Made by a program: the position numbers and the translations under genes
Assembly (NCBI RefSeq): GCF_022436675.1
Contig: NZ_JAKUJZ010000010.1
Location: 62,001-126,000 of the forward strand
Direction: 5' to 3'
From: Rheinheimera hassiensis
Lineage (GTDB): Bacteria; Pseudomonadota; Gammaproteobacteria; Enterobacterales; Alteromonadaceae
Length of the DNA: 64,000 nucleotides
Notes under the pieces: generated by a model
Seen by the model: the letters and a program-made list of their open reading frames with translations, nothing else
What the model was told of the DNA's origin: nothing
Databases searched by the model: none
Shown: positions 62,844 to 64,000 of the stretch, piece after piece
How the letters are laid out: each line of letters begins with the position of its first letter
Numbering within the stretch: position 1 is the first letter of the stretch

Positions 62844-63441
62844 CTGCTAACTTCCTCCGGAGCGGAAACTTACCATTCTCCAGCATGGTAGCGACATCAC
62901 GTAAAGTTGACATAATAGCATTTTTCCCCAAACCCTCTGCAATGGTACCTTCAAGCAAAAATTCAACATTCATGAAGTACTCTTCAGTATGCGTTTTAGA
63001 ATGTGATTTTGCATTAGGTAAATATGGATGAGGACAATGCGTTTGGTAGCGCGGCAAATAAACGCCATTGAACTCGTTGTCGATATCAATCGCATAAGCA
63101 GCCAGGCGTATACGCGATTTCGCGGCACGGGGATGGTCCCAGGCAACAATGTGATGTGTGGAGACATTTTTCGGTCGGTGACGGCCGGCAGCCAGCATAT
63201 TGTCCGACAACATAACATTATGCCTTTTAGCATGCTCCCAACGTACATGCCGGCTAAGCTTTAAGGCTCTGTCATCGATAGCGCCTCTCTGGTAGCGGAG
63301 GGTGTCAATTACCGTGTCGCGGTAATAGATGGCATAGGCCATTGAAGCTGCTTGGCCATATTCGCGGCTGCCAGTCAGATTTGTAAAATCTTCCGCCATT
63401 TCGTTGACGGACAGGTACACCGGCTCTGTAATTTTGCTCAC
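62836..63441 (-). CDS. AHH/HNH-type nuclease toxin
   Basis: The start is GTG at 63441 with AAGGAG six bases upstream. The 201-residue protein has STHHIVAWDHPRAAKSRI at about 94-111, then FNGVYLP and NAKSHSKTHTEEYF. This matches the AHH nuclease fold of the HNH superfamily (THH here in place of AHH), with catalytic and metal His residues. Such domains usually form the tip of large polymorphic toxins. Here the nuclease stands alone with its immunity gene, suggesting element maintenance or competition. Confidence 0.75.
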   Translation of the reverse strand: MSKITEPVYLSVNEMAEDFTNLTGSREYGQAASMAYAIYYRDTVIDTLRYQRGAIDDRALKLSRHVRWEHAKRHNVMLSDNMLAAGRHRPKNVSTHHIVAWDHPRAAKSRIRLAAYAIDIDNEFNGVYLPRYQTHCPHPYLPNAKSHSKTHTEEYFMNVEFLLEGTIAEGLGKNAIMSTLRDVATMLENGKFPLRRKLADG

Positions 63442-63702
63442 ATCGTGCTCCTTGCATTGGCTCTTTCAAAGTTTACAGTATGATAGCATTTTGTAAATAT
63501 TGTAATCACGCAAGCATTTGGCTTTTAGCAGACAACAGCCTGTTTATGCTAATTGGAGGAAATTTTAAGAAAAGCTTACGCTTCCACATTTCAGAGTGTC
63601 AGAATTTATGCGTGTTCTTTACTAAAGGCCTGCGGTCAGGCACTTCAATAAGCTACCTTAAAACTACTAAAGATGGGTGCTAAGGCATTGTAATTAAATG
63701 TA
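63442..63702. other. AT-rich gap
   Basis: These 261 bases contain a 67-codon plus-strand frame (63480-63683) without a ribosome site, which I do not accept as a gene. It is probably upstream DNA of the toxin unit. Confidence 0.35.
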
Positions 63703-63984
63703 TCACCCAGGCAGGTGCTCGACAGGGCTTTCGCGGCCCGATGTTGCCTTAACCTGCTTGATATCAGCGATTGGATGACAGACCAGACTGTAAAGGCGAT
63801 CAATATTAAGGTTTGAATATGGGATAATTCTGTCTGGAACGCCTAATCGAATAATTGAAACTCCTTGATCGATAAAGGTAACAGTGCCATTTCCAAGATG
63901 GATTTTGCTGCCTGACTGTAAAAAGGTGGTTTTTGACTGCTTAAGTAGTTCAGTGAACCTCGACAATGCTTCTTTATTTTTCAT
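63703..63984 (-). CDS. Hypothetical protein, 93 aa
   Basis: ATG at 63984 has a weak GAG upstream. The product has a helical N-terminus (KNKEALSRFTELLKQSK) and a beta-rich middle (SKIHLGNGTVTFIDQGVSII). It is leftward, in line with the toxin genes, but 261 bases separate them. No family is recognised. Confidence 0.6.
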   Translation of the reverse strand: MKNKEALSRFTELLKQSKTTFLQSGSKIHLGNGTVTFIDQGVSIIRLGVPDRIIPYSNLNIDRLYSLVCHPIADIKQVKATSGRESPVEHLPG

Positions 63985-64000
63985 GGATACTCACAATAGA

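Noticed and set aside
63480..63683. Plus-strand 67-codon frame
   Set aside because: No ribosome site and no recognisable protein features.
1..64000. CRISPR arrays, tRNA and rRNA genes
   Set aside because: I saw no regularly spaced direct repeats and no tRNA- or rRNA-like sequence while reading.
1..64000. Apparent excess of CCGGC/GCCGG
   Set aside because: The motif seems frequent in both genes and gaps, but I could not count it against expectation, so I do not claim it. A k-mer test against shuffled codons would decide.

Overview
This 64 kb window looks like part of a large conjugative plasmid or integrative conjugative element from a marine-type gammaproteobacterium (my guess is Alteromonadales or a relative). 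The evidence is an F-type mating-pair apparatus joined to a MobH-type relaxase and MobI, a ParM/ParR pair beside the presumed transfer origin, and an FlhDC-like activator pair. That combination is known from SXT/R391 ICEs and IncA/C plasmids. There are no rRNA, tRNA or core metabolic genes. Most of the rest is small accessory genes, many with no recognisable family.

Layout. 1-1.5 kb: a leftward run of small genes, the last one cut by the window edge. 2-10.2 kb: an accessory island with two DndC/PAPS-reductase-like PP-loop enzymes, one of them about 1,139 residues, and a DndB-like DGQHR-domain protein. No cysteine desulfurase, DndD or DndE partner is visible. 10.3-16.4 kb: a coiled-coil protein, a frameshifted N6-adenine methyltransferase gene and small unknown genes. 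16.4-17.6 kb: a complete IS481-family element with 26-bp terminal repeats and a 7-bp target duplication. 17.9-21.5 kb: a leftward five-gene operon of an AAA+ ATPase, DUF1257, DUF2997, a membrane protein and a small protein. 21.7-23.4 kb: a nonsense-interrupted small gene, then a convergent ParS/Xre-type antitoxin and RES-domain toxin. 24-32.3 kb: single-stranded DNA-binding protein, a CoiA-like nuclease and many small membrane or exported proteins.

Conjugation region. Leftward from about 45.6 kb: mobI, an unknown gene, traI, traD, a small transfer gene, a DUF4400 gene and an S49 peptidase. A second leftward unit starts at about 37.1 kb: traA, traL, traE, traK, traB and a trbI-like gene. Rightward from about 46.2 kb: parM, parR, the FlhD-like and FlhC-like activators, traF, an exported protein, traH and traG. 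Between mobI and parM lies a repeat-rich 613-bp gap that is the best candidate for oriT and a partition site. TraV, TraC, TraW, TraU and TraN are not in the window, so the pilus system is either completed elsewhere or incomplete.

Right end, 56-64 kb: a cluster of five iteron-like repeats, an exported protein, an EAL-domain protein, an orphan phage-integrase-repeat protein, a membrane protein of unknown role and an AHH-type nuclease toxin paired with an Imm11-like immunity protein. The strongest leads for something undescribed are the partial Dnd-like set at 2-10 kb, the AAA+/DUF1257/DUF2997 operon with its membrane partner, the paired CU-rich-loop hairpins at 32.4-32.6 kb and the iteron-like cluster after traG.
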